The notes under the pieces are model-generated. The model saw only the letters and a list, made by a program, of their open reading frames with translations, was not told where the DNA came from and searched no databases. This document shows, piece by piece, positions 8,032-15,526 of a stretch of 64,000 bases of DNA. Source of the stretch: Sinomonas atrocyanea (lineage in GTDB: Bacteria; Actinomycetota; Actinomycetes; Actinomycetales; Micrococcaceae); NCBI RefSeq assembly GCF_001577305.1, contig NZ_CP014518.1, positions 2,170,001 to 2,234,000 on the forward strand, read 5' to 3'. The position numbers were made by a program, and so were the translations under genes. How positions within the stretch are numbered: position 1 is the first letter of the stretch; each line of letters opens with the position of its first letter.

Positions 8032-8981
8032 GCGCGCAGGGCGCGCGCCAGGGCAAGACCGGCACCGAGACGGTCGAGCTCACCGAAGTCCCGTCACTGT
8101 CCAAGCTCTATGTTGCCGCCGCGGCCGAGGCGGCCCGGGCGCTCGTCGCGCCGCGCAGGACCGCCCCGAAGCTGCCCGCCGCCCGGCACCATGCCGCCGT
8201 CGTGCGTCCGGACGTCGCCCGCCTCACCGAGTACCAGCACCTTCTCGGCGAGCCGGCGCGGGACGTGGTGCCCGCGGGCTACGTGCATGCACTCGCGTTC
8301 CCGGTGGCGATGAGCTTCATGGGGCGGGAGGACTTCCCGCTGCCGCTGCTCGGCATGGTGCACCTGCGCAACCGCATCGAGTACCGCGAGCCGATCACCT
8401 ACACCGACGAGCTCGACGTCACGGCCTGGGCCGAGAACCTGGCCGGTCACCGCGCCGGGACGCAGGTGGACGTCGTGGCGGAGGTGCGCCGGGGCGGGAC
8501 GGACGGCGGGGGAGGGGACCCGGTGTGGCGCGGGGTCTCGACCTACCTGGCCAAGGGCGTGTTCCTGCCGGGCGTGGACAAGCCGCTCGCCAACGGGGCC
8601 CGCGAGGACTTCCGCGCGCCGCTGCCCACGGCCCTGTGGCGGCTGGGCTCCGAGACCGGGCGCGAGTACGCGGCCGTGTCCGGGGACTTCAACCCGATCC
8701 ACCTCAGCTCGATCTCGGCCCGGGCCCTCGGGATGCGCCGGTCCATCGCGCACGGGATGTACACGGCGTCGCGGGCGCTCGCCGAGATCGGGGCTGCGAA
8801 GGGCGACGCGTTCGTGTGGGACGTGTCCTTCGAGGCACCGGTGTTCCTGCCCGCGCGGGTGGCGCTGAACATCTCGGACTCGGTGGACGGGGAGGGTTCC
8901 TGGGAGCGGTCGGACTTCGTGGGGTGGCACGCGAAGTCGGGCCGGCGGCACTTCGTCGGGAGCGTGGCGCGGCTGGCCTGA
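8028..8981 (+). CDS. MaoC-like (R)-3-hydroxyacyl hydratase/dehydratase (HtdX-like)
   Basis: Hydrates or dehydrates enoyl/3-hydroxyacyl thioesters. The 317 residues form a double hot-dog protein. The C-terminal half carries the hydratase-2 motif YAAVSGDFNPIH (Asn222, His225) followed by SIAHGM (His242). The start is GTG 8028, overlapping the reductase TGA by 4 bp, which implies coupled translation. With the thiolase and reductase it completes a set able to run either beta-oxidation of the R-hydroxy branch or chain elongation. The neighbouring acyl-CoA oxidase-like gene favours degradation. Longer open frame upstream is only overlap with the reductase gene. Confidence 0.9.
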   Translation: MSAQGARQGKTGTETVELTEVPSLSKLYVAAAAEAARALVAPRRTAPKLPAARHHAAVVRPDVARLTEYQHLLGEPARDVVPAGYVHALAFPVAMSFMGREDFPLPLLGMVHLRNRIEYREPITYTDELDVTAWAENLAGHRAGTQVDVVAEVRRGGTDGGGGDPVWRGVSTYLAKGVFLPGVDKPLANGAREDFRAPLPTALWRLGSETGREYAAVSGDFNPIHLSSISARALGMRRSIAHGMYTASRALAEIGAAKGDAFVWDVSFEAPVFLPARVALNISDSVDGEGSWERSDFVGWHAKSGRRHFVGSVARLA

Positions 8982-9000
8982 GGCTGCCGGTCTGACGCGC

Positions 9001-9028
9001 GACGGCGCGTGGTCGCCACAGCGCCGTC
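9001..9028 (+). terminator. Hairpin terminator after the MaoC gene
   Basis: Arms GACGGCGC (9001-9008) and GCGCCGTC (9021-9028) enclose a GTGG-TCG-CCAC stem, giving a 12-bp hairpin with one bulged A, 20 nt after the stop. A second CCCCC-TGC-GGGGG hairpin follows at 9033-9045. Confidence 0.6.
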
Positions 9029-9114
9029 CGTCCCCCTGCGGGGGCGGGCGGCGCCGTTGTCGTGTCAGGCGGGACTTGTCCTCCACAGGGCTGGGCGGGG
9101 AAGGGCCGGCTCGG

Positions 9115-9135
9115 TAGAATCGAAACTATGTTCGA
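9115..9135 (+). promoter_or_regulatory. -10 box and LexA-type SOS box over the HNH gene start
   Basis: TAGAAT (9115-9120) is a -10 box with the ATG 7 nt later. Sharing its last T, TCGAAACTATGTTCGA (9120-9135) matches the actinobacterial SOS box TCGAAC-N4-GTTCGA at 11 of 12 fixed positions. LexA bound here would cover promoter, transcription start and start codon. Confidence 0.65.
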
Positions 9136-10621
9136 ATCATCGGCGATGCAGGTCACCGTGGGAGGGGCGCAGGATGCGGCCGACCTCTCGCGGCTCATCG
9201 CTGAGGTCCTCGTGGCCGTGGGGAACGGGTCGCCGAGCGCTGCGGCCATCGGGGCCTGGGCCACGGCGCTCGGGTCGGTCGGTGACGACGATCTGCAGCT
9301 GGACGAGGCGGAGCTGCTCGAGCGGATCGCCGCCCAGGAACGGCTGAAGGCCGCGGCCGCGGCGAGCCAGGCCCGCTACAGCGTCCTGCTCGAGACGCGC
9401 ATCCGCGAGAGGCGTGCGGGTGGCGATGGGGCTGCGTCTTCGTCGGTGGAGTCCGGAGATGCCACGGGCACGCGACCGCGGGTCGTCGATCCGTCGACCG
9501 AGGCGGGGCAGGCGATCGCGTTGGCGCGCTGCGAGTCACCCTCGCGCGGCGGCCGGCTCCTGGGGCTCGCCAAAGCCCTGGTGCACGAGATGCCGCACAC
9601 CCTCAACGCGCTCGCGGCCGGCCGCATCAACGAATGGCGCGCCACGCTGGTGGCCCGCGAGACAGCCTGCCTGGACGTCGGGGATCGGGCCTGCGTCGAC
9701 GAGGCGCTCGTAGCTGCCTACGCCCGTGAGGGCGTCGGCGATCGCCAGCTCGCCGCCGAAGCGCGAGCCCACGCGCAGCGGCTCGATCCGGCGGCCGCAG
9801 TGAGGCGGGCCCGGCGGGGCGTGACGGAGCGGCGCGTCTGGCTGAAACCCGCCCCGGATTCCATGGCGGTCCTGTCCTGCCTGCTGCCGGCTGCCCAGGC
9901 CGTGGCCGCGTACAAGGCCCTGTGTGCCGCGGCTGATTCTGCCCGGATCTCTCGGGCGGAGGCGCCGGGCAGGGGACCGCGGGCCCCACAGGGCGGCGAC
10001 GGCCGCACCAGGGACCAGACCATGGCGGACACGCTCGTCGAGCGGCTCACTGGGCAGGTCTGGGCCGGGGACGTCCGGATCGCCGTGAACGTCGTGATGT
10101 CGGACGCCGCCCTCATCGGCGGTTCGCCGGAACCCGCCGCGCTCGCGGGCTATGGAGTGCTGCCGGCCCAGATCGCCCGGGACCTCGTCCTCGCTTCGTC
10201 GGACGCGGCGCTCCGTCGCCTCTATACGTCGCCCACCACGGGATCGGTGACGGCCCTGGAGTCGAGGTCTCGGGCGTTCCCGCCGGGCCTCAGGGACTTC
10301 ATCGCGCTGCGGGACCGGACCTGCCGGAATCCCTGGTGCGATGCCCCGACCCGCCATCACGACCACGTGGTTCCGGCGGCACGAGGTGGCCCCACCAGTG
10401 CGGTCAACGGCCAGGGCCTGTGCGAGCGCTGCAATCAGGCGAAGGAAGCGCCGGGCTGGAGACATGCGACCACGCCGGCGCTCCGGCACACCGTCACGGT
10501 CACCACACCGACCGGGCACCGGTACAGATCGACCGCGCCCCCATTGCCCGGCGTGCGGGAGGTGATCGGCCACAGGGTCGAGTTCCCCGGTGGAGAATGC
10601 GTCTTCCACACGGCCGCGTGA
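9128..10621 (+). CDS. DUF222/HNH endonuclease domain protein (13E12 repeat family)
   Basis: Protein of 497 residues with an N-terminal DUF222 helical region (about 20-330) and a C-terminal HNH nuclease domain (about 395-450). The HNH part is recognisable from DRTCRNPWCDAPTRHHDHV, with paired Cys and His residues, then NGQGLCERCNQAKEAPGW. The family is multicopy in actinobacteria. Its role is unsettled, with DNA repair, mobile-element and damage-response links proposed. The ATG 9128 start is supported by the -10 box TAGAAT 7 nt upstream and lies inside a LexA-like box, so SOS induction is likely. It stands alone, with no transposase or integrase beside it. Confidence 0.88.
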   Translation: MFESSAMQVTVGGAQDAADLSRLIAEVLVAVGNGSPSAAAIGAWATALGSVGDDDLQLDEAELLERIAAQERLKAAAAASQARYSVLLETRIRERRAGGDGAASSSVESGDATGTRPRVVDPSTEAGQAIALARCESPSRGGRLLGLAKALVHEMPHTLNALAAGRINEWRATLVARETACLDVGDRACVDEALVAAYAREGVGDRQLAAEARAHAQRLDPAAAVRRARRGVTERRVWLKPAPDSMAVLSCLLPAAQAVAAYKALCAAADSARISRAEAPGRGPRAPQGGDGRTRDQTMADTLVERLTGQVWAGDVRIAVNVVMSDAALIGGSPEPAALAGYGVLPAQIARDLVLASSDAALRRLYTSPTTGSVTALESRSRAFPPGLRDFIALRDRTCRNPWCDAPTRHHDHVVPAARGGPTSAVNGQGLCERCNQAKEAPGWRHATTPALRHTVTVTTPTGHRYRSTAPPLPGVREVIGHRVEFPGGECVFHTAA

Positions 10622-10681
10622 GTATGGCGTGTTCGCGCTACCGCAGGTTTGCGCGCCGGGGGCGGGGCGGGGCACACAAGA

Positions 10682-10709
10682 GGAGCCCCGGTCAGAAGAC
10701 CGGGGCTCC
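10682..10709 (-). terminator. Rho-independent terminator of tRNA-Leu copy 1
   Basis: Perfect 12-bp stem GGAGCCCCGGTC/GACCGGGGCTCC with a 4-nt loop, 5 nt past the tRNA 3' end on the minus strand, followed by TCTTGTGTG. Confidence 0.85.
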
Positions 10710-10714
10710 GTCTG

Positions 10715-10798
10715 TGCGCGGAGGGGGACTTGAACCCCCACGCCCTATTCGGGCACTAGCACCTCAAGCTAGCGCGTCTGCCATTCCGCCACCCGCGC
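10715..10798 (-). tRNA. tRNA-Leu, anticodon GAG, copy 1
   Basis: Folds as an 84-nt class II tRNA on the minus strand. The acceptor stem starts GCGCGGG, pairing with TCCGCGC and discriminator A. The anticodon arm is CTAGC-TTGAGGT-GCTAG, with GAG reading CUC/CUU. The long variable arm contains GCCCGAATAGGGC and the T arm is GGGGG-TTCAAGT-CCCCC. The 3' CCA is not encoded. It is identical to copy 2 343 bp away. Confidence 0.95.
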
Positions 10799-10980
10799 GG
10801 GCGGCTCTGAGGACCATCAAAACCAGCGTTTTCGGCCTCAGCAGCGGTACACAACCATACACCATTCCGGACCCTGCTGCGTGCGCTCCGGCCCGGGCGA
10901 GCCGGCCACCCGCCGTCGTGCGCGGAACCGTGGACTTCGTGCTGGGACCGGCCAGCGGGAACACCGTGCGTGGACTCCGG

Positions 10981-11024
10981 AACAGACAAAAGTCCAGAAC
11001 AGACAAAAGTCCAGAACAGACAAA
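10981..11024. repeat. 17-bp tandem repeat, 2.6 copies
   Basis: AACAGACAAAAGTCCAG occurs at 10981-10997 and 10998-11014, then AACAGACAAA from 11015. It abuts the terminator of tRNA copy 2. On the transcribed (minus) strand it reads as repeated T-rich blocks TTTGTCTGTT. The rest of the inter-tRNA spacer (10799-10980) shows no gene. Confidence 0.85.
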
Positions 11025-11052
11025 GGAGCCCCGGTCAGAAGACCGGGGCTCC
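11025..11052 (-). terminator. Rho-independent terminator of tRNA-Leu copy 2
   Basis: Same 12-bp stem and AGAA loop as in copy 1, directly followed on the minus strand by TTTGTCTGTT from the tandem repeat, which provides a T tract. Confidence 0.85.
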
Positions 11053-11057
11053 GTCTG

Positions 11058-11141
11058 TGCGCGGAGGGGGACTTGAACCCCCACGCCCTATTCGGGCACT
11101 AGCACCTCAAGCTAGCGCGTCTGCCATTCCGCCACCCGCGC
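11058..11141 (-). tRNA. tRNA-Leu, anticodon GAG, copy 2
   Basis: Identical in all 84 positions to the copy at 10715-10798, with the same downstream terminator and the same 5-nt spacer. The identity stops at the tRNA 5' end and at the outer edge of the terminator, so the duplicated block is 117 bp. A candidate promoter lies about 60 bp upstream (11199-11227). Confidence 0.95.
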
Positions 11142-11198
11142 AGGCAGCAACCTCGGAAGCGAACCGATCACTCGTTTCCCTCCCGGGCAGCGAGAAAG

Positions 11199-11227
11199 AC
11201 TCTACACGATCCGCGTCCCAAGCCGAA
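11199..11227 (-). promoter_or_regulatory. Candidate promoter of the tRNA-Leu copy 2
   Basis: On the minus strand TTCGGC (11227-11222), a 17-nt spacer and TAGAGT (11204-11199) form a sigma-70-type promoter about 50 nt before the mature tRNA. The -35 match is weak. Confidence 0.4.
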
Positions 11228-11309
11228 ATCGGTCCCGGCGCCGCTGCCGGGGGAGACGCGCCCAGGCGCGGGACTAGGCTGGGGGCACCGGAGACGCTGA
11301 GGAGGACCC

Positions 11310-12632
11310 ATGACCGACCACGCCGCCCAGGGCCAGGCCACCGCCGAGGACGAGGTGGTGGGCATCTGCCAGGACCTCGTCCGCTTCGACACCTCCAACT
11401 TCGGAGACGGGTCGGGACCGGGGGAGCGGGCCGCCGCCGAGTACACCGCCGGCCTCCTCGCCGACGTGGGGCTCGAGCCCGAGCTGTTCGAGTCTGCGCC
11501 AGGCCGGGCGAACGTGGTGGTGCGCCTCGAGGGCACTGACCCGAGTGCCGGGGCCCTGGTGGTCCACGGCCACCTCGACGTGGTCCCCGCCCAGAAGGAA
11601 GACTGGAGTGTCGACCCGTTCGCGGCAGAGCTCAAGGACGGGCTCATCTGGGGCCGCGGTGCCGTGGACATGAAGGACATGGACGCCATGATCCTGTCCG
11701 TGGTGCGCGAGATGCAGCACACGGGCAGCCGCCCGCGCCGGGACCTCGTCATCGCGATGTTCGCCGACGAGGAGGCCGGCGGGGCGTACGGCGCCCGCTG
11801 GGCCGTGGACAACCGGCGTGACCTGTTCGATGGCGCCACCGAGGCCATCAGCGAGGTGGGCGGCTTCTCTGCCCAGATCGGCGGGAAGCGCGCCTACCTG
11901 CTCCAGACGGCCGAGAAGGGCCTCGGCTGGCTGAGCCTCAAGGCCCAGGGCCGCGCCGGCCACGGATCCCAGGTCAACGACGACAACGCCGTGACGCGAC
12001 TTGCCCGGGCGGTGTCCCGCATCGGCGACTACGCCTGGCCCATCGAGCTCACCGACACCACGCGGCGGTTCCTCGACGGCGTCACCGAGCTCACCGGCGT
12101 CGAATTCGATCCTGAGAACCCCGAGATCCTCCTCAAGGAGCTCGGCACTGTGGCCCGGTTCGTCGGCGCGACCCTCCAGAACACCTCCAACCCCACCGTC
12201 CTCAAGGCCGGCTACAAGGACAACGTCATCCCCGGCACCGCCGAGGCGCGCGTGGACACCCGTACCCTCCCCGGACAGGACGAGCTCGTCCTCGCCAAGC
12301 TCAGGGAACTCGCCGGCGACGGCGTCGACTTCAGCTACATCCACCACGACGTCTCCCTCGAGACGCCGTTCGAGGGCCCCCTCGTCGAGGCGATGGTCGG
12401 CGCGCTCGCCGCGGAGGATCCGGACGCCGTGGTGCTGCCGTACACGCTCTCCGGCGGCACCGACAACAAGTCCCTGAGCCGGCTCGGCATCACCGGCTAC
12501 GGCTTCGCCCCGCTCCGACTCCCGGCCGAGCTGGACTTCCCCGCCATGTTCCACGGCGTGGACGAGCGGGTCCCCGCGGACTCGCTGCAGTTCGGCGCGC
12601 GCGTGCTGCGCCGCCTGCTGACCACGTACTGA
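11310..12632 (+). CDS. M20 family metallopeptidase/amidohydrolase
   Basis: Zinc hydrolase of 440 residues in the ArgE/DapE/CPG2 family, cleaving dipeptides or N-acyl amino acids; the exact substrate is not predictable. Metal ligands are visible in HGHLDVVP (His88, Asp90), GRGAVDMKD and FADEEAGG, which supplies the general-base and metal-binding Glu pair. A dimerisation domain is inserted around residues 210-330. A -10 box TAGGCT (11275-11280) and a GAGGAGG 6 nt before the ATG support the start. The next gene, an acyl-CoA dehydrogenase homologue, follows in the same direction after a tandem-repeat spacer. Confidence 0.9.
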   Translation: MTDHAAQGQATAEDEVVGICQDLVRFDTSNFGDGSGPGERAAAEYTAGLLADVGLEPELFESAPGRANVVVRLEGTDPSAGALVVHGHLDVVPAQKEDWSVDPFAAELKDGLIWGRGAVDMKDMDAMILSVVREMQHTGSRPRRDLVIAMFADEEAGGAYGARWAVDNRRDLFDGATEAISEVGGFSAQIGGKRAYLLQTAEKGLGWLSLKAQGRAGHGSQVNDDNAVTRLARAVSRIGDYAWPIELTDTTRRFLDGVTELTGVEFDPENPEILLKELGTVARFVGATLQNTSNPTVLKAGYKDNVIPGTAEARVDTRTLPGQDELVLAKLRELAGDGVDFSYIHHDVSLETPFEGPLVEAMVGALAAEDPDAVVLPYTLSGGTDNKSLSRLGITGYGFAPLRLPAELDFPAMFHGVDERVPADSLQFGARVLRRLLTTY

Positions 12633-12641
12633 CCGCGCCGA

Positions 12642-12697
12642 AGACCCCGCAACTCTCTGCCAGAGACCCCACAACTCCCTGCCAGAGACCCCACAAG
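12642..12697. repeat. 22-bp tandem repeat, 2.5 copies
   Basis: AGACCCCGCAACTCTCTGCC-AG at 12642-12663 is followed by a near-identical copy (2 changes) at 12664-12685 and a half copy at 12686-12697. It fills the 82-bp gap between the M20 peptidase gene and the acyl-CoA dehydrogenase-like gene, ending just before the GAGGAGG ribosome site. Confidence 0.8.
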
Positions 12698-12714
12698 AAG
12701 AGGAGGGAAGCAGC

Positions 12715-13875
12715 GTGGCACTCGACCCCGCCGCCGTCCTGCCCGAGGCGCTGATGGAGGAGATCCGTTCGCGCGCCCCCGGCTACGACGAGCGCAACGA
12801 GTTCTTCCAGGAGGACCTCGACGCGCTCGTCGCGGCCGGGTACCTGAAGGCGTTCGTCGCCCCGGGCGACGGCGGGCTGGGAGCCGGCATGGCCGACGTC
12901 GTGCGCCTCCAGCGGCGCCTCGCCCAGGCCGCGCCCGCCACGGCGCTGGCCGTCAACATGCACCTCGTCTGGACGGGTGTGGCGCGGCTGCTGGCTGACC
13001 GGGGGGACGCGAGCCTTGCGTTCGTCCTCGAGGAGGCGGCGGCGGGGGAGGTGTTCGCCTTCGGCGTCTCGGAGGCCGGCAACGACGCCGTGCTCTTCGA
13101 CTCCATCACGGAGGCCGTCCCGCAGTCCGACGGCGGCTACAGCTTCACGGGCACGAAGGTCTTCACGAGCCTCGCGCCCGCGTGGACCCGCATGGGGACG
13201 TTCGGCAAGGACACCACCGGCCAGGAACCGGCCCTCGTGTGGGGCTTCATCCGCCGGGACCGGCCGGGCTGGCGGCACCTCGACGACTGGAACACGCTCG
13301 GCATGCGCGCGAGCCAGTCGCGCACCACGGTCCTGGAGGGAGCCGTCGCTCCGGCGGACCGGATCGTGCGTCGGCTGCCCGTGGGCCCGCACCCCGACCT
13401 TCTCGTCTTCGGCATCTTCGCGGTGTTCGAGACGCTCCTCGCGGCCGTCTACACCGGCATCGCCGAGCGGGCCCTCGACCTCGCGGTCGCGGCGGCCCAC
13501 CGCCGCCGCTCCCACCGCAGCGGCGGCCGGCCCTACTCCCAGGACCCGGACATCCGGTGGCAGATTGCGGAGCTCGCCATGGCGGTCGACGCGATCGTCC
13601 CGCAGCTCGACGCGGTCGCCGCGGACCTCGACGCCGGAGCGGACCGGGGGAGTGCCTGGTTCCGGCACCTGAGCGGGCTCAAGCACCGTGCCACCCAGAC
13701 GGCCAAGGCGGTGGTGGACGGCGCGATGCGGGTGGCCGGAGGCGGCGGCTACTTCCGGGGCAGCGAGCTCGAGCGGCTGTACCGGGACGTCCTCGCCGGC
13801 CTCTACCACCCGTCGGACCCCGAGTCGGCGCACTCTACGGTCGCGACGAACGTGCTGGGGCCGCTCGAGGACTAG
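12715..13875 (+). CDS. Acyl-CoA dehydrogenase-fold flavoprotein, possibly a monooxygenase
   Basis: Protein of 386 residues with the acyl-CoA dehydrogenase fold: helical N-domain, a middle segment FAFGVSEAGNDAVLFDS and YSFTGTKVFTSLAP for flavin contact, and a C-terminal bundle with GGGGYFRGSELERLYRD. Where classical enzymes have YEGT carrying the catalytic Glu, this one has LYHPSD. Substitutions there are common in DszC-like flavin monooxygenases, although some true dehydrogenases keep the base in another helix. Start GTG 12715 follows a GAGGAGG. No electron-transfer partner is adjacent. The specific reaction is unknown. Confidence 0.75.
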   Translation: MALDPAAVLPEALMEEIRSRAPGYDERNEFFQEDLDALVAAGYLKAFVAPGDGGLGAGMADVVRLQRRLAQAAPATALAVNMHLVWTGVARLLADRGDASLAFVLEEAAAGEVFAFGVSEAGNDAVLFDSITEAVPQSDGGYSFTGTKVFTSLAPAWTRMGTFGKDTTGQEPALVWGFIRRDRPGWRHLDDWNTLGMRASQSRTTVLEGAVAPADRIVRRLPVGPHPDLLVFGIFAVFETLLAAVYTGIAERALDLAVAAAHRRRSHRSGGRPYSQDPDIRWQIAELAMAVDAIVPQLDAVAADLDAGADRGSAWFRHLSGLKHRATQTAKAVVDGAMRVAGGGGYFRGSELERLYRDVLAGLYHPSDPESAHSTVATNVLGPLED

Positions 13876-13911
13876 CGGGCCCGCCGTGCCGGGAGCCGGG
13901 TCATCCTGCGT

Positions 13912-15195
13912 TCAGGGGCTGACCGGACCGGGAACCGCCTGCGGCGCGTCGGCCTGGACGAGCGCGGACTGCCGGAGCTCGAGAATCCGGTCTCTGGCCT
14001 GCTCGGCCTTGAGGGGGATGCCCGCATACCTGAACTGCTCGTGGGCCTCCTCGAGGGCCCGCAGCGCCTCGACGTCCTGACCGAGGTCCTTCAGGCACCG
14101 CCCGTAGAGCAGGCACGCCTCGGCGGTGACATGGGGGCCAAGGAGGTTCCTCTCCCTGTTGATGCCCTGGAGGAGCCGGGCCGATTCCTCCAGGGCACCG
14201 GTCAGGTAGAGCCACCGGGCGCGGACGAGCGCGGTCTCGAGCTGGTCGGCGTCGCTCCCGCCGGCGATGACGAGCGCGAGCTCCGCGCGCTCGATCGCAG
14301 TGACGGTGTCCGGGCCGAGAATGCCTCCCTCGAGCCGCGCCGCAGCGGAACTCCGATTGAAGCGCGCCCACAGCTCGATGTCCTCGAGGGCGAGCAGGAA
14401 CTGCGCGGCCCGCTCGTGGTGCAGCGACCCCTCGGCCTCGTCGGACCGCAGGAAGGCGACCTTCCCGATCACCCACTCCGCCCGGCAGACCAGGCGGTCC
14501 ACCGGGGCCTTCGCCACGAGGGCTGTGAGGTTCGCGCACCACTCCCACGCCGCCTCTGTCCTGCCGCTGTCCGCGAGCGCATGGATGAGCGAGCAGAGGG
14601 AGGCGACGCGGACCGCGGAGCGGGCCGAGAAGCCCTCGGAGAGCTCCGTGGCACGGCGGGCATGCTCGACCGCAGCCTCGAGCCGTCCATGGCGGTGGCA
14701 GATCTCCCCGTAGAGCTGGTGGGCGCGGGCCTCGAGCTCGCGGTCCCCGGCGAGCGCGGAGTGCTCGAGCAGGTCCTGCGCGGTGCGCAGCGACCTCGTG
14801 AGCCTGCCTTCCCGCATGAGGCATTCGGCCTGGATGAACGTCATCTCCCACCAAGCGGAGGTGTCCGCGGCCTCCCGGGCAAGGCGCGCGGCAATGGCCG
14901 CGTGGGATGAGGCGCGCGCGTACTCCCGCACGTCGCAGGCCGCTTGGGCGCACAGGCTCGAGAAGACGTACTCGGCCTCCGCAGGCATAGGAGGTCCGCT
15001 CCACCACGGCATGGCATGGGGGGCGCTGGCCAGCCGGCCCGAGAGCTCCTGGATCGCCTGCGCCGAGGGCTCCAGGCGGCCGGTCTCGAGCATCGAGATG
15101 TAGCTCGGCTCGTAGGCCCCGTCGCCCAGCTGGGCCTGGGTGAGTCCGCGCCGGAGGCGTTCGGTCCTGAGCATCCTTCCGAAATCGATCCCCAT
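13912..15195 (-). CDS. XRE-family helix-turn-helix regulator with TPR repeats
   Basis: Cytoplasmic regulator of 427 residues. The N-terminus (about 1-60) is a Cro/CI-type helix-turn-helix with RRGLTQAQLGDGAYEPSYIS and EPSAQAIQELSGRL. The remaining residues are repeated helical pairs of TPR type, the architecture of PlcR/AimR-like or Streptomyces developmental regulators that may sense a peptide or partner protein. ATG 15195 was chosen over an ATG 39 nt upstream because AAGAGG lies 8 nt before it and it gives the canonical N-terminus. It is divergent from the NodB-synthase fusion gene across a 397-bp region rich in repeats, so it is a candidate regulator of that gene. Confidence 0.8.
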   Translation of the reverse strand: MGIDFGRMLRTERLRRGLTQAQLGDGAYEPSYISMLETGRLEPSAQAIQELSGRLASAPHAMPWWSGPPMPAEAEYVFSSLCAQAACDVREYARASSHAAIAARLAREAADTSAWWEMTFIQAECLMREGRLTRSLRTAQDLLEHSALAGDRELEARAHQLYGEICHRHGRLEAAVEHARRATELSEGFSARSAVRVASLCSLIHALADSGRTEAAWEWCANLTALVAKAPVDRLVCRAEWVIGKVAFLRSDEAEGSLHHERAAQFLLALEDIELWARFNRSSAAARLEGGILGPDTVTAIERAELALVIAGGSDADQLETALVRARWLYLTGALEESARLLQGINRERNLLGPHVTAEACLLYGRCLKDLGQDVEALRALEEAHEQFRYAGIPLKAEQARDRILELRQSALVQADAPQAVPGPVSP

Positions 15196-15356
15196 CAGCT
15201 GTACCTCTTCTGAGACAGGGTGCTCCGAGGGCACCGGGCACGAGGGCGGGGCCGGCGGGTCTGCTTCCGCCCTGCCTCTGCGATGGCTCCCCTCGGAACG
15301 GCTCGACGACGGGCCAATCCAGGTCCCCCTGCCATCGCTGACGAGTGAATCCCAGC

Positions 15357-15434
15357 GCCCGTTGCGCCCGCGTTATCGGCCGCCGCGACAGCCGGCTGCG
15401 CCCGCGCTCCAGTGATAACGGCGACGCAACGGGC
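15357..15434. repeat. Large interrupted inverted repeat upstream of the NodB-synthase gene
   Basis: GCCCGTTGCG (15357-15366) pairs with CGCAACGGGC (15425-15434), and CGTTATC (15371-15377) pairs with GATAACG (15414-15420). The arms are separated by equal 4-nt unpaired blocks and a 36-nt loop. It lies in the 397-bp divergent region and could form a cruciform or, if transcribed, a long RNA hairpin. Confidence 0.7.
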
Positions 15435-15456
15435 CGCCCGCTCTACTCCTTCTACA

Positions 15457-15482
15457 GAGCCACAAGCGACCGAGCCACAAGC
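15457..15482. repeat. 11-bp direct repeats, 15-bp period
   Basis: GAGCCACAAGC at 15457-15467 and again at 15472-15482, between the interrupted inverted repeat and the NodB-synthase start. Possible regulator-binding sites. Confidence 0.5.
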
Positions 15483-15526
15483 TCACGACGCCACCAGACG
15501 GACCGGACAGCGAGTCCACTCCGACG

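Noticed and set aside
9128..11141. HNH gene next to duplicated tRNAs considered as an integrated mobile element
   Set aside because: No integrase, transposase, or att-like partial tRNA copy is seen. Both tRNAs are complete and the space between them is only about 226 bp.
12642..12697. Tandem repeats considered as a CRISPR array
   Set aside because: The units are directly adjacent with no spacers and there are only 2.5 of them; no cas genes are near. The 17-bp repeats at 10981 were rejected for the same reason.
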